From the NCBI RefSeq assembly GCF_964273065.1, contig NZ_OZ186815.1, positions 2,108,001 through 2,172,000 on the forward strand: DNA of 64,000 nucleotides. Reading direction: 5' to 3'. Positions 8,427 to 17,045 of the stretch are shown here, in pieces. How positions within the stretch are numbered: the first letter of the stretch is position 1; each line of letters opens with the position of its first letter. This DNA is from Nocardiopsis dassonvillei_B. GTDB lineage: Bacteria; Actinomycetota; Actinomycetes; Streptosporangiales; Streptosporangiaceae. A program made the translations under genes and the position numbers. The notes under the pieces are model-generated. The model was not told the DNA's origin. It was given only the letters and a program-made list of their open reading frames with translations, and ran no database searches.

Positions 8427-8717
8427 CAGGTGGCCCCCTGTTCCTTCTCCCCCGGTGGGGCGGGGCCGGGGCTCCCGGCCGGGTATCCGGGAGCGGAGCG
8501 CGGGGCGGCCGCGGCGCCGGGTGCGGGAGGCACGGTGTTCCGTCGACCGGACCCCGCACCTGCCCCGGATCCCTTCGCCCGCCCCAGGAGGGAGGGCCCG
8601 GCGAGGCCCCGGCGGGACGGCCGCTCGGGGCGGGGCCGGGGAACATGAGGTAGCGGGGTTTTCCACAGGTTCGGGGAGGGGGTTGTCCCGGGCGGGGCGG
8701 CCGCCGAACCTGGATCC

Positions 8718-9611
8718 ATGACCCTTGGTGACCCCCTGAGCCCCGAACGTGGCACCGGTCCGGAGCACGTGCGGCTTCCGGACCGGGAGCTGCTGCTGCG
8801 GACCCTGCGGCCGATCGTCCCCGTGCTGCCGCCGGACGCGGTGGTGCGCGACCTGACCGCCGCCTACCTGTGGGGGGTGGACCTGACCGCCCCCGAGGAG
8901 CGGATCACCCGGCTGCCGCCACGGGTGGCGCTGCCGCCCGGCACACCGCTGAGGGGCATGCCGGTGGCGGTGCGCAGGGAGGTGGTTCCGTCCGCCGACC
9001 GGGTGGCGGTGGAGGGGCTCCCGGTCACCTCGGTGGAGCGCACCGCGGCGGAGGTGGCGGCCCGGGCCCCGTCGCTGCCGATGGCCACCGCACGGCTGGA
9101 CGCCTTTCTCGCCCGGGGGCTGGTCGCCCCGTCAGGGGTGCTGGGACACCGGGGCCTGTTCACGGGCTCCCGGTTCAAGCGGTTGTGCACGGCGGTGGAG
9201 TACGCGTCGCCGCTGAGCCGGTCCCCCGCCGAGAGCCGGCTGTGGGCGGTCGTCCGGCAGGCCGGACTGCCCCCGCCGGTGGTGCAGTGCCCCGTGCCGG
9301 TGCACCGCCGGGTGTTCCACGCCGACCTGGGGTGGCCGCGGTACCGGGTGGCGGTGGAGTACGACAGCCTGCGGTACCACTCCGGGCCCCTCCGTGCGGG
9401 CCGTGACCGGGCCCGGTACACGCTCATGCGCGCGGCGGGCTGGGAGGTGGTCCCGGCCACGATCCACCTGCTCCAGTGCCACACCGCGGACCTGCTGCTC
9501 CGGATCCGCGACGTGCTGGAGCGCCGGGGCTGGGCCTGTGCCCCGGAGCAGCGCGAACGGGTACGCCGGAACATCCGGCGTTTCGGGCGCAGGCAGCCCA
9601 GGCTGCGGTGA
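8718..9611 (+). CDS. AbiEi-like/DUF559 endonuclease-fold protein
   Basis: 297 aa. The N-terminal part includes LPVTSVERTAAEVAARA, the T-S-x-x-R-T-x-x-D/E pattern of AbiEi-like proteins, and the C-terminal part a Vsr-like (very-short-patch-repair-type) nuclease fold: SPAESRLWAVVRQAGLP, then VFHADLGWPRYRVAVEYD and ARYTLMRAAGWEVVPAT. The Glu of SPAES, the Asp of ADLGWP and the EYD of VEYDSLRYHSG are the expected catalytic acidic residues. Such proteins are common in actinobacteria and their substrates are unknown. The ATG lacks a strong ribosome site. 8427-8717 upstream is GC-rich and non-coding. The stop is 9 bp before the next gene, so they are probably co-transcribed. Confidence 0.75.
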   Translation: MTLGDPLSPERGTGPEHVRLPDRELLLRTLRPIVPVLPPDAVVRDLTAAYLWGVDLTAPEERITRLPPRVALPPGTPLRGMPVAVRREVVPSADRVAVEGLPVTSVERTAAEVAARAPSLPMATARLDAFLARGLVAPSGVLGHRGLFTGSRFKRLCTAVEYASPLSRSPAESRLWAVVRQAGLPPPVVQCPVPVHRRVFHADLGWPRYRVAVEYDSLRYHSGPLRAGRDRARYTLMRAAGWEVVPATIHLLQCHTADLLLRIRDVLERRGWACAPEQRERVRRNIRRFGRRQPRLR

Positions 9612-9620
9612 GGGGCGGGC

Positions 9621-10366
9621 ATGGATCGCGGACACGCGCTGGTCGAGTACGCGGCGGTGCTGTCCCTGGTGGCGGTACTGGTCGCGGCGGTGCTCCCCGT
9701 CCTCCCCGGCCGGGAGGCGGTGGAGCGGCCGCTGCACCGGGTGACACAGGGTCCCGCCGCGGACCCGGACTGGACGCTGGACCCGGCGGCCGCGGCCGAG
9801 GTCCTGCTGCGGTGCGGTCGCGGACTGCCTCTGCCCGACCCGGTGGGCAAGGTGGACTGCGCGCTCGCCGTGCTGGCCCTGCTGGACTCGGACGTGCTGG
9901 AGGCGACGATCCTTCGGCTGGAGGCCGACGAGCTGTACGAGCTCTTCTCCAGCCGCTCCTTCTCGGAGGTCCCGGCCGCCCGGATCGCCGTCCGGCTGCT
10001 GTGGGAGCACGCCTCGGAGGAGGTGCTGCGCCGCCTGGCCCGGACCGAGACGTTCGGGTTCCTGGAGCACGTCCTGGACTCCCCCTCCGGGGACTGGGTC
10101 CTGCGGTTCGCGGGCACGGGCGGTGATCAGGTGTACGCGATCATCGAACGGAACACTGCGTCACCGCGTCGTACCAGGAGCGGGCACAGCACCGCGACGC
10201 CGTCCGGGTGCTCCGGGCGGCGACCCCCCGTACCCCCCGCGATCCGCGCGCGGTCGCACGAACCGCAGAATCGAGGTCGATGCCGTGTCGTCGATGTCGT
10301 CGTTGCCCGACGCCGCGTCCGAGAACGATCCCGTCGCCCCCGGTGGGCGCCTGGGGTGGCCGATGA
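9621..10366 (+). CDS. TadE-like pilin-family protein; 3' end unresolved (possible frameshift)
   Basis: ATG at 9621 follows GGGCGGGC. The N-terminus MDRGHALVEYAAVLSL has the prepilin pattern Gly4 then Glu9 at +5, and a hydrophobic helix to about residue 28, so it is TadE/Flp-like. The mature part is acidic and helical (ELYELFSSRSFSEVPAARI, WEHASEEVLRRLARTE). In the starting frame the ORF runs on to 11174 through the whole next gene, which cannot be right. Coding character fades after about 10140. A shift near 10125-10140 into another frame gives HCVTASYQERAQHRDAVRVL and a TGA at 10364-10366, used here as the tentative end. Either a frameshift or an unusual terminus is possible. Function unknown. 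Confidence 0.5.
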
Positions 10367-11034
10367 CCCTGGTGGTCATCGCCGCCTGCCTGGCCGTGGT
10401 GGCCAGCGGCTGGTGGGTGGCCCGGGTGGTGTTCGGCGAGCCCGCCACCGGGCGGCCCTCGCCCGAGGACGCGGCGGCGTTCGTGCTGGACGCCGCCGAC
10501 CGGATGGACGGGGCCGAGTCGTACACGCTGTCCTTCACCCGGCTCCGGGACGGGCGCGCCGTGGGCGAGGGCACCGCGTCCTACGGCGAGTCCGCGAACC
10601 CGAGGTTCGAGCTGTCCTTCACCTACGAGGACGGTCTGGAGGTGTACCACTACGACCTGGGCGACGGAGTGCCGATCACCACGGCGGGGCACGGGTTGCA
10701 GATCCCGGAGGAGCCCTCCGAGGCGGACCGGTACCTGTGCTCGGCGGCCTTCGGGTCCGCCAAGCTGCACGAGATCGCCGGGACCTCCACCGATCTGGAC
10801 CTCGTGGCCAGGGAGGAGCTGGACACGGAGGAGGGCGGGCGCAACGCCCTGCGCTACGAGGGGACGTTCACCGCGCAGGTCGGCGGCTACGACGTCGAGT
10901 CCGGGGAGAACACCCTGGAGTCGGTGGAGGGGGTGCCGTTCACGCTGTGGCTCTCCCCCGAGGGGGAGCCGCTGCGCCTGGCCTACGGCACCCCGGAGGG
11001 CTTGGAGGAGGTCTACGAGTACGAGCTGCCGTGA
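10285..11034 (+). CDS. Single-pass membrane protein resembling LppX/LprG-type actinobacterial proteins
   Basis: 249 aa. GTG at 10285 with GAGGT 7 nt upstream; ATG at 10294 is an alternative. One N-terminal transmembrane helix (WPMTLVVIAACLAVVASGWW) anchors an extracytoplasmic domain. That domain has the rhythm of LppX/LprG half-barrels: AAAFVLDAADRMDGAESYTL, then repeated strand pairs (DGRAVGEGTASY, NPRFELSFTYEDG, LEVYHYDLGDG), a paired Cys segment (RYLCSAAF) and a C-terminal PFTLWLSPEGEPLRLAYG strand. It has no lipobox, unlike LprG. Such proteins bind lipids or glycolipids; here that is inference. It overlaps the uncertain end of the TadE-like gene. Confidence 0.65.
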   Translation: MSSMSSLPDAASENDPVAPGGRLGWPMTLVVIAACLAVVASGWWVARVVFGEPATGRPSPEDAAAFVLDAADRMDGAESYTLSFTRLRDGRAVGEGTASYGESANPRFELSFTYEDGLEVYHYDLGDGVPITTAGHGLQIPEEPSEADRYLCSAAFGSAKLHEIAGTSTDLDLVAREELDTEEGGRNALRYEGTFTAQVGGYDVESGENTLESVEGVPFTLWLSPEGEPLRLAYGTPEGLEEVYEYELP

Positions 11035-11310
11035 ACCGGCGCGGTGTGCGCCAGGGGGCACGAGGATCCCGGCGGCGGCCGGGCCCCCGGAGCCGCGGCG
11101 GCCCGGCCGCCGCCGGGACCGGAGGGTGTCCGGGGCGGGGGCGCCCCCGTCCGCCGGGGCAGGACGGCCGCTGACGCGGCGAGGAGCCGGACAGGGCCGC
11201 CGACGGGAGTACGGGAGGGACGCCGAGGCACGCAGCAGAGGGAGGCGTGTCCCGTGCCGGGGCGGGGTCGACGAACCCGGGCGGCGCCGGGATGAGAAGA
11301 ATCCCGGGCG
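11035..11310. other. GC-rich non-coding stretch before the 117-bp repeats
   Basis: No gene with a ribosome site or family resemblance was found on either strand between the plus-strand gene ending at 11034 and the repeat array at 11311. Including the array, this gap of about 670 bases separates convergent genes. Confidence 0.5.
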
Positions 11311-11610
11311 GGGAGGAGGGGCCAGCAGACCCCGAGTCCGTGCCGGGCGAGCGGGACCGCTGCCGCGAGGACGGGACAGGCGGAACCGGCCCGGAAGGAC
11401 TGGACGGGCAGGGACGCTCCACGGACGGGGAGGAGAGACCAACAGACCCCGAGTCCGTGCTGGGCGGATGGGACCGCTGCCGCAGGGACGGGACAGGCGG
11501 AACCGGCCCGGAAGGACTGGACGGGCAGGGAAGCTCCACGGGCGGGGAGGGGACGGGCGGGCCCCGGCCCCCTGGCGGGCGGATGGGACCGCTGCCGCGG
11601 GGGCCGGGCG
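11311..11610. repeat. 117-bp tandem repeat, about 2.6 copies
   Basis: Copies start at 11311, 11428 and 11545 (period 117). Landmarks repeated at that spacing: GGGAGGAG, CCCCGAGTCCGTGC, GGGACCGCTGCCGC, GACGGGACAGGCGGAACCGG and GGACTGGACGGGCAGGGA. The third copy is partial and degenerate, but GGATGGGACCGCTGCCGC is kept. The period is a multiple of three, yet no ribosome site or protein family supports coding. It lies between two convergent genes. Confidence 0.75.
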
Positions 11611-11708
11611 GCGGAGGCCGGGGCGGCGCCCCGCCACGACGGGGCTGGAAGGGCCTGTGCGGGACCGGGACCGGCGGAACCGGGGCGGGCGTGGTGGAGG
11701 GGGTGGGG

Positions 11709-12743
11709 TCAGGTGGTGCCAGCGGTGGCGGAGACGATGTCGGGGATGTCGGCGGTCTCGTCGAGCTCGTAGGCGTAGGGCGGGTCGTCGACGGCGCCGA
11801 ACAGCTCGGGCTGGGCGGTGTCCACCAGGAGGTTGTCCCGGGTGACGGTGGCGCCGGGCTCCTCGGGGTCGACCCGGACGGACACGCCGAAGCCGTCGAA
11901 GTAGTTGCCCTCCACCAGCACCGCGGCGCCGTGGCCGGACTCCACGCCGTACTCGGCGTCGCCCCGGTAGAGGTTGTTGAACACGTGCACCTCCCCGCCG
12001 CGGACCCGGGGGCTGCGGGTGTCGGTGCCGTCGAAGAGGTTGTGGTGGACGCTCACCCGCAGCGCCCCCGGCTCCTCCTCCTTGCCGCCGATGCTCAGCG
12101 CCGCGTCGGCGTCGCGGAAGTGGTTGCGGGAGACGGTCACGAGGTCGGCCCCGTCGGTGACGGTGACGAGCGGGTCGCCGCCGCCGTCGCGCAGGGTGTT
12201 GCCGTGGATCCACACGTGGTGGGCGCCGCGCACCGCCACGGCGGTGCCGTCGGTGTCCAGGTCCAGGCCCCTGACGATGACGTTGGCCGACCCGTCCACG
12301 ACCAGGCGGCCACCGGTGAGCCCGGCGTCCTCGCCGGGGGCGGCGACGAGGGTCTTGTCGGAGCCGATCCCGACGTCCCCGTCCAGGTCGATGTCGCCGG
12401 AGACCTCGACCACGAGCGGTTCCTCGGCGGCCAGGTACTCGGCGAGCTCGGCGGCGTCGGCGGCGGTGACGGTCTCTCCGGCGGCCCCGCCGGTGACCGC
12501 CGGGTACTCCTCGCCGTCCAGTTCCAGCGGCTGGGCGGCCCAGCCGACGGGGGTGTCCGGAACGTCGCCGGAGGCCGCGGCCGAGGGGCTCGCGCTCTCG
12601 TCGCCCGTGTCGGGTTCGGGGGAGTCGACACCCGCCTGGGCGGGTTCGGGGGCGGGCGCGGGGGCCTCCCCACCGGAGCAGGCGGCCAGGGCGGCGCCGA
12701 GCGCCAGCGCCGTCGCGACGGTGAGGAGCGATCGTGCGGTCAT
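11709..12743 (-). CDS. Secreted pectate lyase (PL1-type) lipoprotein
   Basis: 344 aa, ATG at 12743 with GGAAAG 6 nt upstream. An N-terminal lipoprotein signal ends in a lipobox (LAAC, Cys at ~21). A Pro/Glu/Ala/Ser-rich linker (~22-75) leads to a right-handed beta-helix of the PL1 (Pel_C/Amb_all) family: DKTLVAAPGEDAGLTGGRL, ANVIVRGLDLD, HHVWIHGNTLRDG, and the active-site region HHNLFDGTDTRSPRVRGGEV followed by HVFNNLYRG. In PL1 the arginine in R-x-P-R acts as the catalytic base, and the SPRVR segment here fits. Pectate lyases cleave polygalacturonate by beta-elimination with Ca2+. The gene is monocistronic. Confidence 0.85.
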   Translation of the reverse strand: MTARSLLTVATALALGAALAACSGGEAPAPAPEPAQAGVDSPEPDTGDESASPSAAASGDVPDTPVGWAAQPLELDGEEYPAVTGGAAGETVTAADAAELAEYLAAEEPLVVEVSGDIDLDGDVGIGSDKTLVAAPGEDAGLTGGRLVVDGSANVIVRGLDLDTDGTAVAVRGAHHVWIHGNTLRDGGGDPLVTVTDGADLVTVSRNHFRDADAALSIGGKEEEPGALRVSVHHNLFDGTDTRSPRVRGGEVHVFNNLYRGDAEYGVESGHGAAVLVEGNYFDGFGVSVRVDPEEPGATVTRDNLLVDTAQPELFGAVDDPPYAYELDETADIPDIVSATAGTT

Positions 12744-12923
12744 GGGGAGCTTTCCAGCGAGCGGGGTGATCGGGGGTACCGAGGGGGTCTCGTGCTGACA
12801 CCGTACCGCTGCGGTCGCCGCACGTGCGCACTCCGGGACCCCGGGTGCGGGCCCCTGTCGGCCCCGCGGGCGCGGGACCGTCCCCCGACCGCCGGGAGCC
12901 GTCGGACCACACCCCGCCACGGT

Positions 12924-13019
12924 GCCGTCCCGGCCCCGGCCCGGGACGGCGCGAGGGCGCCGCCCCCGTGAGGGGACGGCGCCCGGAGGACGTCACCGGC
13001 GGCGGGTCAGGGCCGCCGG
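12924..13019 (-). terminator. Cluster of three hairpins after the peptide transporter operon
   Basis: Downstream of the minus-strand operon (stop at 13041): CCGGCGGC / GCCGCCGG (12996-13019), GGGCGCCGCCCC / GGGGACGGCGCCC (12955-12984, one bulge) and GCCGTCCCGG / CCGGGACGGC (12924-12950). They are intrinsic-terminator-like, without U-runs, as is common in high-GC actinomycetes. The rest of 12744-13040 is the promoter region of the pectate lyase side. Confidence 0.65.
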
Positions 13020-13040
13020 CGGCCGTGTGCCGTGCGGAGG

Positions 13041-14753
13041 CTACTCCTTGGCCCAGCCGATGTTCTCGTAGACGTAGTCGCCGGTCAGGCCGTACTCACC
13101 CCAGTTGTGGAGGTCGTCCTTGAGGACGTACTGGCCGGGGCGCTCGAACATGGGGATGGTCAGGACCTCGTCCCAGATGGCGGCGTCGATCTGGTTGGCG
13201 ATCTCGGCGTACCGGTCGGGGTCGGTCTCCTGGGCCAGCTCCTCGAACAGCTCGTTGATCTCCGGGGTGGAGTGGAAGCTGAGGTTGTTGCCCCAGTCCT
13301 CGCCGTCCTCGTCGTACGGGCCGCCGAAGTTGCCGGCGCTGTCGGTCGGGTACGGGTTGGTGCCGGTCAGCACGAACGCGGCCAGCTCGTAGTTGCCCGG
13401 GACGATGTAGTCGGAGAACAGGGCGTTGCCCGGCACGTGCTGGACGTCGACCTCGACGCCGATCTCCGCGAGCATCTCGCGGGTGATGTCGGCCTCGTCC
13501 TTGGCCAGCTGCATGTCGTCGGAGGCGACGTAGCTGAGGGTCAGGGTCTCACCGTCGGCGTTGGTGCGGAACTCCGCACCCTCCTCCAGGGTCCAGCCGG
13601 CCTCGTCGAGGAGCTGGCCGGCCTTCTCCGGGTTGTACTCGCCCAGCTCGCCGCTGTTGTCCTTGTAGCCGTGCTGGCTGGAGCGCAGGAGGCGGTTGAC
13701 CTCGCCGGTGATGGGCCAGTCGACGGGGCTCAGGGCGACCTCGGCGAGGGTGTCGCGGTTGATGCCCATGGCGATGGCGTGGCGGACGTTCTTGTCCTGG
13801 AGGACCTCGCTGCCGGCGTTCACCGAGACGAAGCGGTGGCCGTTGTTGACGGCGCGGGTGAAGTACGCGCCCTCCTTGCCCTCGAGGAGCTTGTAGCCCG
13901 CGGCGTCGTAGCCGAGGTAGAAGCCGTCGATCTCACCGTTGTTGAACGCGGTGGCCTGGCCGTCGATCGCCACGTTGACGAAGATGATCTCGTCGAGCAG
14001 CGCGGGGTCGCCCCACCAGTCCTCGTTGCGGCTGACGGTGATGCGCTGGGTGACCTCGTCGAACTCGGGGTTCGCGAACGGACCGGCGGTGACGAACTCC
14101 TCGCCGGCGGTGTAGCCGTCGGCGAACAGCTCCTCGTCCTCCATGTACTCCTTGGGGTACACGATGTCGAAGAGGCCCGGCCAGTCGGAGTAGGGCTGGG
14201 AGAACTCGAGGCTGAAGGAGAACTCGTCCTCGCCCTCGACGACCTCCTCGATGTACTTGTAGCCCTCGTCACCCATGATCTCGAACTCGCCGTCGGTCTC
14301 GCCCTTGATGACGGAGACCATCGCGGCGTAGTCCTCCCAGGTCACGGGCTCGCCGTTGGACCAGGTGGCCTCGGGGTTGAGGGTGAAGTCGACCGTGAGG
14401 CCGTCCTCGCTCACCCCGTAGTCCAGCACGTACTCCTTGCGCGGCTCGTAGGTGCCGTCGGGCTGGAAGCGCGTGATGGAGGGCATCAGGGCGCCCATGA
14501 CGCGACGGACGTCGCCCTTGTTGCCCTGGATGTGGACCATGTTGTACTGGTCCTCGTACTCGCTGAGGGCCCAGACGAACTGGCCGCCCTCCTGCAGGTC
14601 CTCGCGCGCGGCGGGGTTGAGGTCGGTCGCCTCGAGGGAGGCGTTCTCCTCCTGGGCCTCCTCGCTGGACTGTCCGTCGTCGCTGCTGCACGCGCTGGCC
14701 GCAATGACCAGGGCCGCGACGGGGGCGAGATAACGCGCCTTCCCGATTCGCAT
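13041..14753 (-). CDS. Peptide/oligopeptide ABC transporter substrate-binding lipoprotein (family 5)
   Basis: 570 aa. ATG at 14753 preceded by AGGAGG 7 nt upstream. An N-terminal lipoprotein signal ends ASAC (Cys23). The mature part is an SBP family 5 (DppA/OppA) protein: YVLDYGVSEDGLTVDFTLNP, ATWSNGEPVTWEDYAAMVSV, FEIMGDEGYKYIEEV, then AFNNGEIDGFYLG and RHAIAMGINRDTLAEV. It captures a peptide or similar solute outside the membrane for the permeases at 17046-19017. It is the last gene of the operon, downstream of the ATPase gene by 77 bp, and has a hairpin between them, which often raises or stabilises SBP mRNA. The substrate cannot be read from sequence. Confidence 0.88.
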   Translation of the reverse strand: MRIGKARYLAPVAALVIAASACSSDDGQSSEEAQEENASLEATDLNPAAREDLQEGGQFVWALSEYEDQYNMVHIQGNKGDVRRVMGALMPSITRFQPDGTYEPRKEYVLDYGVSEDGLTVDFTLNPEATWSNGEPVTWEDYAAMVSVIKGETDGEFEIMGDEGYKYIEEVVEGEDEFSFSLEFSQPYSDWPGLFDIVYPKEYMEDEELFADGYTAGEEFVTAGPFANPEFDEVTQRITVSRNEDWWGDPALLDEIIFVNVAIDGQATAFNNGEIDGFYLGYDAAGYKLLEGKEGAYFTRAVNNGHRFVSVNAGSEVLQDKNVRHAIAMGINRDTLAEVALSPVDWPITGEVNRLLRSSQHGYKDNSGELGEYNPEKAGQLLDEAGWTLEEGAEFRTNADGETLTLSYVASDDMQLAKDEADITREMLAEIGVEVDVQHVPGNALFSDYIVPGNYELAAFVLTGTNPYPTDSAGNFGGPYDEDGEDWGNNLSFHSTPEINELFEELAQETDPDRYAEIANQIDAAIWDEVLTIPMFERPGQYVLKDDLHNWGEYGLTGDYVYENIGWAKE

Positions 14754-14779
14754 GGGGATTCCTCCTATGGGGATGGGTA

Positions 14780-14805
14780 GGCCGACGCGCGGGGCGGCGT
14801 CGGCC
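14780..14805 (-). promoter_or_regulatory. Intercistronic hairpin between ATPase and binding-protein genes
   Basis: GGCCGACGC / GCGTCGGCC, a 9-bp stem with an 8-nt loop in the 77-bp gap. Hairpins at this place in ABC operons can protect upstream or downstream message and so shift stoichiometry towards the binding protein. Confidence 0.5.
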
Positions 14806-14830
14806 CGTGCCGTGTCGGACCGTCCGGGGG

Positions 14831-17032
14831 TCACAGGACCGGCTGCCGCTCCGCGAAGTGGCAGGCGGCCGCCTGGTCGCCACCGTTGGTGGCCTCCAGG
14901 GGCGGTTCGACGCTCATGCACCGCTCCTGTTCGGGTTCGGAGAGGGTGATGAACTTCTGGCACCTGGTCCGGAACCTGCAACCCGACGGAGGGTCGGCGG
15001 GGCTGGGCAGGTCTCCGTCCAAGACGATGTGCGTGCGCGCGCGCTCCTTCTCCGGGTCGGGAATGGGGATCGCGGACAGCAGCGCCTGGGTGTAGGGGTG
15101 GGCGGGCCGGGTGTACACCGAGTCGGTGTCCCCGATCTCGACGATCCGGCCCAGGTACATGACGGCCACGCGGTCGGCGATGTGCCGGACCACGGACAGG
15201 TCGTGGGCGACGAAGAGGTACGACAGGCCCAGGCGGGCCTGGAGTTCCTCCAGGAGGTTGACCACGCCGGCCTGGATGGATACGTCCAGGGCGGACACCG
15301 GCTCGTCGAGCACCAGGAGCTTGGGCTCCAGGGCCAGGGCGCGGGCGATGCCGATGCGCTGGCGCTGGCCGCCGGAGAACTCCGAGGGGTACCGGGTGGC
15401 GTGCTCGGTGTTGAGGCCGACCAGGGCCAGGAGCTCGTAGACGCGGGCGGTGGTCTCGGCCTCGGGGCGGCGGTGGGTGCGCAGCGGCTCGGCGATGATG
15501 TCGAAGACCGGCATGCGCGGGTCCAGCGAGCTCATCGGGTCCTGGAAGACGATCTGCATGTCGCGGCGGAGCGCGAACCGGTCGGCGCCGCCGAGCTTGG
15601 CGGTGTCGCGCCCCATCACGGTGACACTGCCGCCCTGCGGCTTCTCCAGCCCCATGATCTCCATGAGGGTGGTGGACTTGCCGCAGCCGGACTCGCCGAC
15701 CAGGGCCAGGGTCTCGCCCTCGCGGATGTCGAAGTCGATGCCGTCGACGGCGTACACGGTGCCGACCCGGCGTTTGAACACCGCGCCCTTGGTGAGCGGG
15801 TGGTGCTTGATCAGCGACTCGACGCGCAGCATCTCGGCACGGTCCTGGCGGCGCACCTGCGCGGCGGGGACCTCGGGGATCTCCGGGATGGGGTAGATGT
15901 CCTGGGCCGTCCAGGCGTTGTCGGCGATCTCGCCGGACCGGATGCACGCCACCCGCTGGACGCCGGTGTCGGCGACCGGGGCGGCCCCCGCGGGGGCGCC
16001 CGCCTCCTGGGCGGCCCGGATCTGAGCCTTGGCGGGCTGCTCGCCCACCGGGAGCAGGTCGGGTTCGGCCAGCGAGCACTCGGGCTCGGCGATGGGGCAG
16101 CGCGGTGCGAAGGGGCAGCCGGGCGGCAGGTCGGTCAGTGACGGCGGGGTGCCCTTGATGGGCACGAGGGCGCCCTGGCGCTCCAGGTCCATGCGGGGCA
16201 CGGCGCCGAGCAGGCCCATGGTGTAGGGCATGCGGCTGCCGTAGTAGATCTCGTCGACGGTGCCCATCTCGACGGGCCGACCCGCGTACATGACGAGCAT
16301 CCGGTCGACGAACCCGGCGACGACGCCGAGGTCGTGGGTGATCATGACGATCGCCGCGCCCGTCTCCTCGCGCGCGGTGCGCAGCAGGTCGAGGATCTGC
16401 GCCTGGATGGTGACGTCCAGGGCGGTGGTCGGCTCGTCGCAGATGATGACGTCGGGGTCGTTGGCCATCGCCATGGCGATCATGACGCGCTGGCGCATGC
16501 CGCCGGAGAACTCGTGCGGGAACGAGCGGTAGCGGCCCTCGGGGTTGGGGATGCCCACCAGGTCGAGCAGGCGGACGGCGCGCTTGCGGGCCTCCTCCTT
16601 GGTCGCCTTGGGGTTGTGGACCAGGACGGCCTCGGCCAGCTGGTCGCCCACGGTGTAGACCGGGGTCAGGCCGGACAGCGGGTCCTGGAACACCATGGAG
16701 ATGACCTTGCCGCGGCGGGTGGCCATCTGGCGGTCGTCCAGGCCCAGGATCTCCTCGCCGTGGAGCTTGACCGAGCCGGTGATGACGGCGTGGTCGGGCA
16801 GCAGGCCCATGGCCGCCATGGAGGAGACGGACTTGCCCGAGCCGGACTCGCCGACGATGCCGAGCACCTCGCCGCGCCGGACGGAGTAGCTGACGCCGCG
16901 CACGGCGTTGACGTCCGGGTTGCCGTTGAAACCGCGGAAGGTGACGGTGAGGTCCGTGACCTCCAGCACCGGGGTCTCGTCGCCCTGGCGCGCCGAGGCG
17001 GCCTCGGTGTTCTCGATGGTCTGTGCGCTCAT
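14831..17032 (-). CDS. Peptide ABC transporter ATPase, fused DppD-DppF type
   Basis: 733 aa. ATG at 17032 with GGGGGGAAG upstream. Two complete ABC domains in one chain. Domain 1 (about 22-270): Walker A GESGSGKS, signature FSGGMRQR, Walker B VIICDEP, then HDLGVVAG. Its C-terminal extension CPFAPRCPIAEPEC is the cysteine-rich oligopeptide-transporter cap. Domain 2 (about 405-650): Walker A GESGCGKS, signature FSGGQRQR, Walker B LLVLDEP, cap CRFRTRC. In most species these are separate D and F subunits. It powers import through the two permeases encoded upstream; the gene starts 13 bp after the permease gene at 17046-17957. Confidence 0.9.
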   Translation of the reverse strand: MSAQTIENTEAASARQGDETPVLEVTDLTVTFRGFNGNPDVNAVRGVSYSVRRGEVLGIVGESGSGKSVSSMAAMGLLPDHAVITGSVKLHGEEILGLDDRQMATRRGKVISMVFQDPLSGLTPVYTVGDQLAEAVLVHNPKATKEEARKRAVRLLDLVGIPNPEGRYRSFPHEFSGGMRQRVMIAMAMANDPDVIICDEPTTALDVTIQAQILDLLRTAREETGAAIVMITHDLGVVAGFVDRMLVMYAGRPVEMGTVDEIYYGSRMPYTMGLLGAVPRMDLERQGALVPIKGTPPSLTDLPPGCPFAPRCPIAEPECSLAEPDLLPVGEQPAKAQIRAAQEAGAPAGAAPVADTGVQRVACIRSGEIADNAWTAQDIYPIPEIPEVPAAQVRRQDRAEMLRVESLIKHHPLTKGAVFKRRVGTVYAVDGIDFDIREGETLALVGESGCGKSTTLMEIMGLEKPQGGSVTVMGRDTAKLGGADRFALRRDMQIVFQDPMSSLDPRMPVFDIIAEPLRTHRRPEAETTARVYELLALVGLNTEHATRYPSEFSGGQRQRIGIARALALEPKLLVLDEPVSALDVSIQAGVVNLLEELQARLGLSYLFVAHDLSVVRHIADRVAVMYLGRIVEIGDTDSVYTRPAHPYTQALLSAIPIPDPEKERARTHIVLDGDLPSPADPPSGCRFRTRCQKFITLSEPEQERCMSVEPPLEATNGGDQAAACHFAERQPVL

Positions 17033-17045
17033 GTGTGCTTCCCCC

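Noticed and set aside
11247..12971. Plus-strand ORF through the 117-bp repeats
   Set aside because: Continues as an antisense shadow of the pectate lyase gene; no start signal or domain.
13041..16079. A single 1012-codon ORF covering the binding protein and part of the ATPase
   Set aside because: The upstream part is a shadow of the ATPase gene; the true binding-protein start at 14753 has AGGAGG and a lipoprotein signal.
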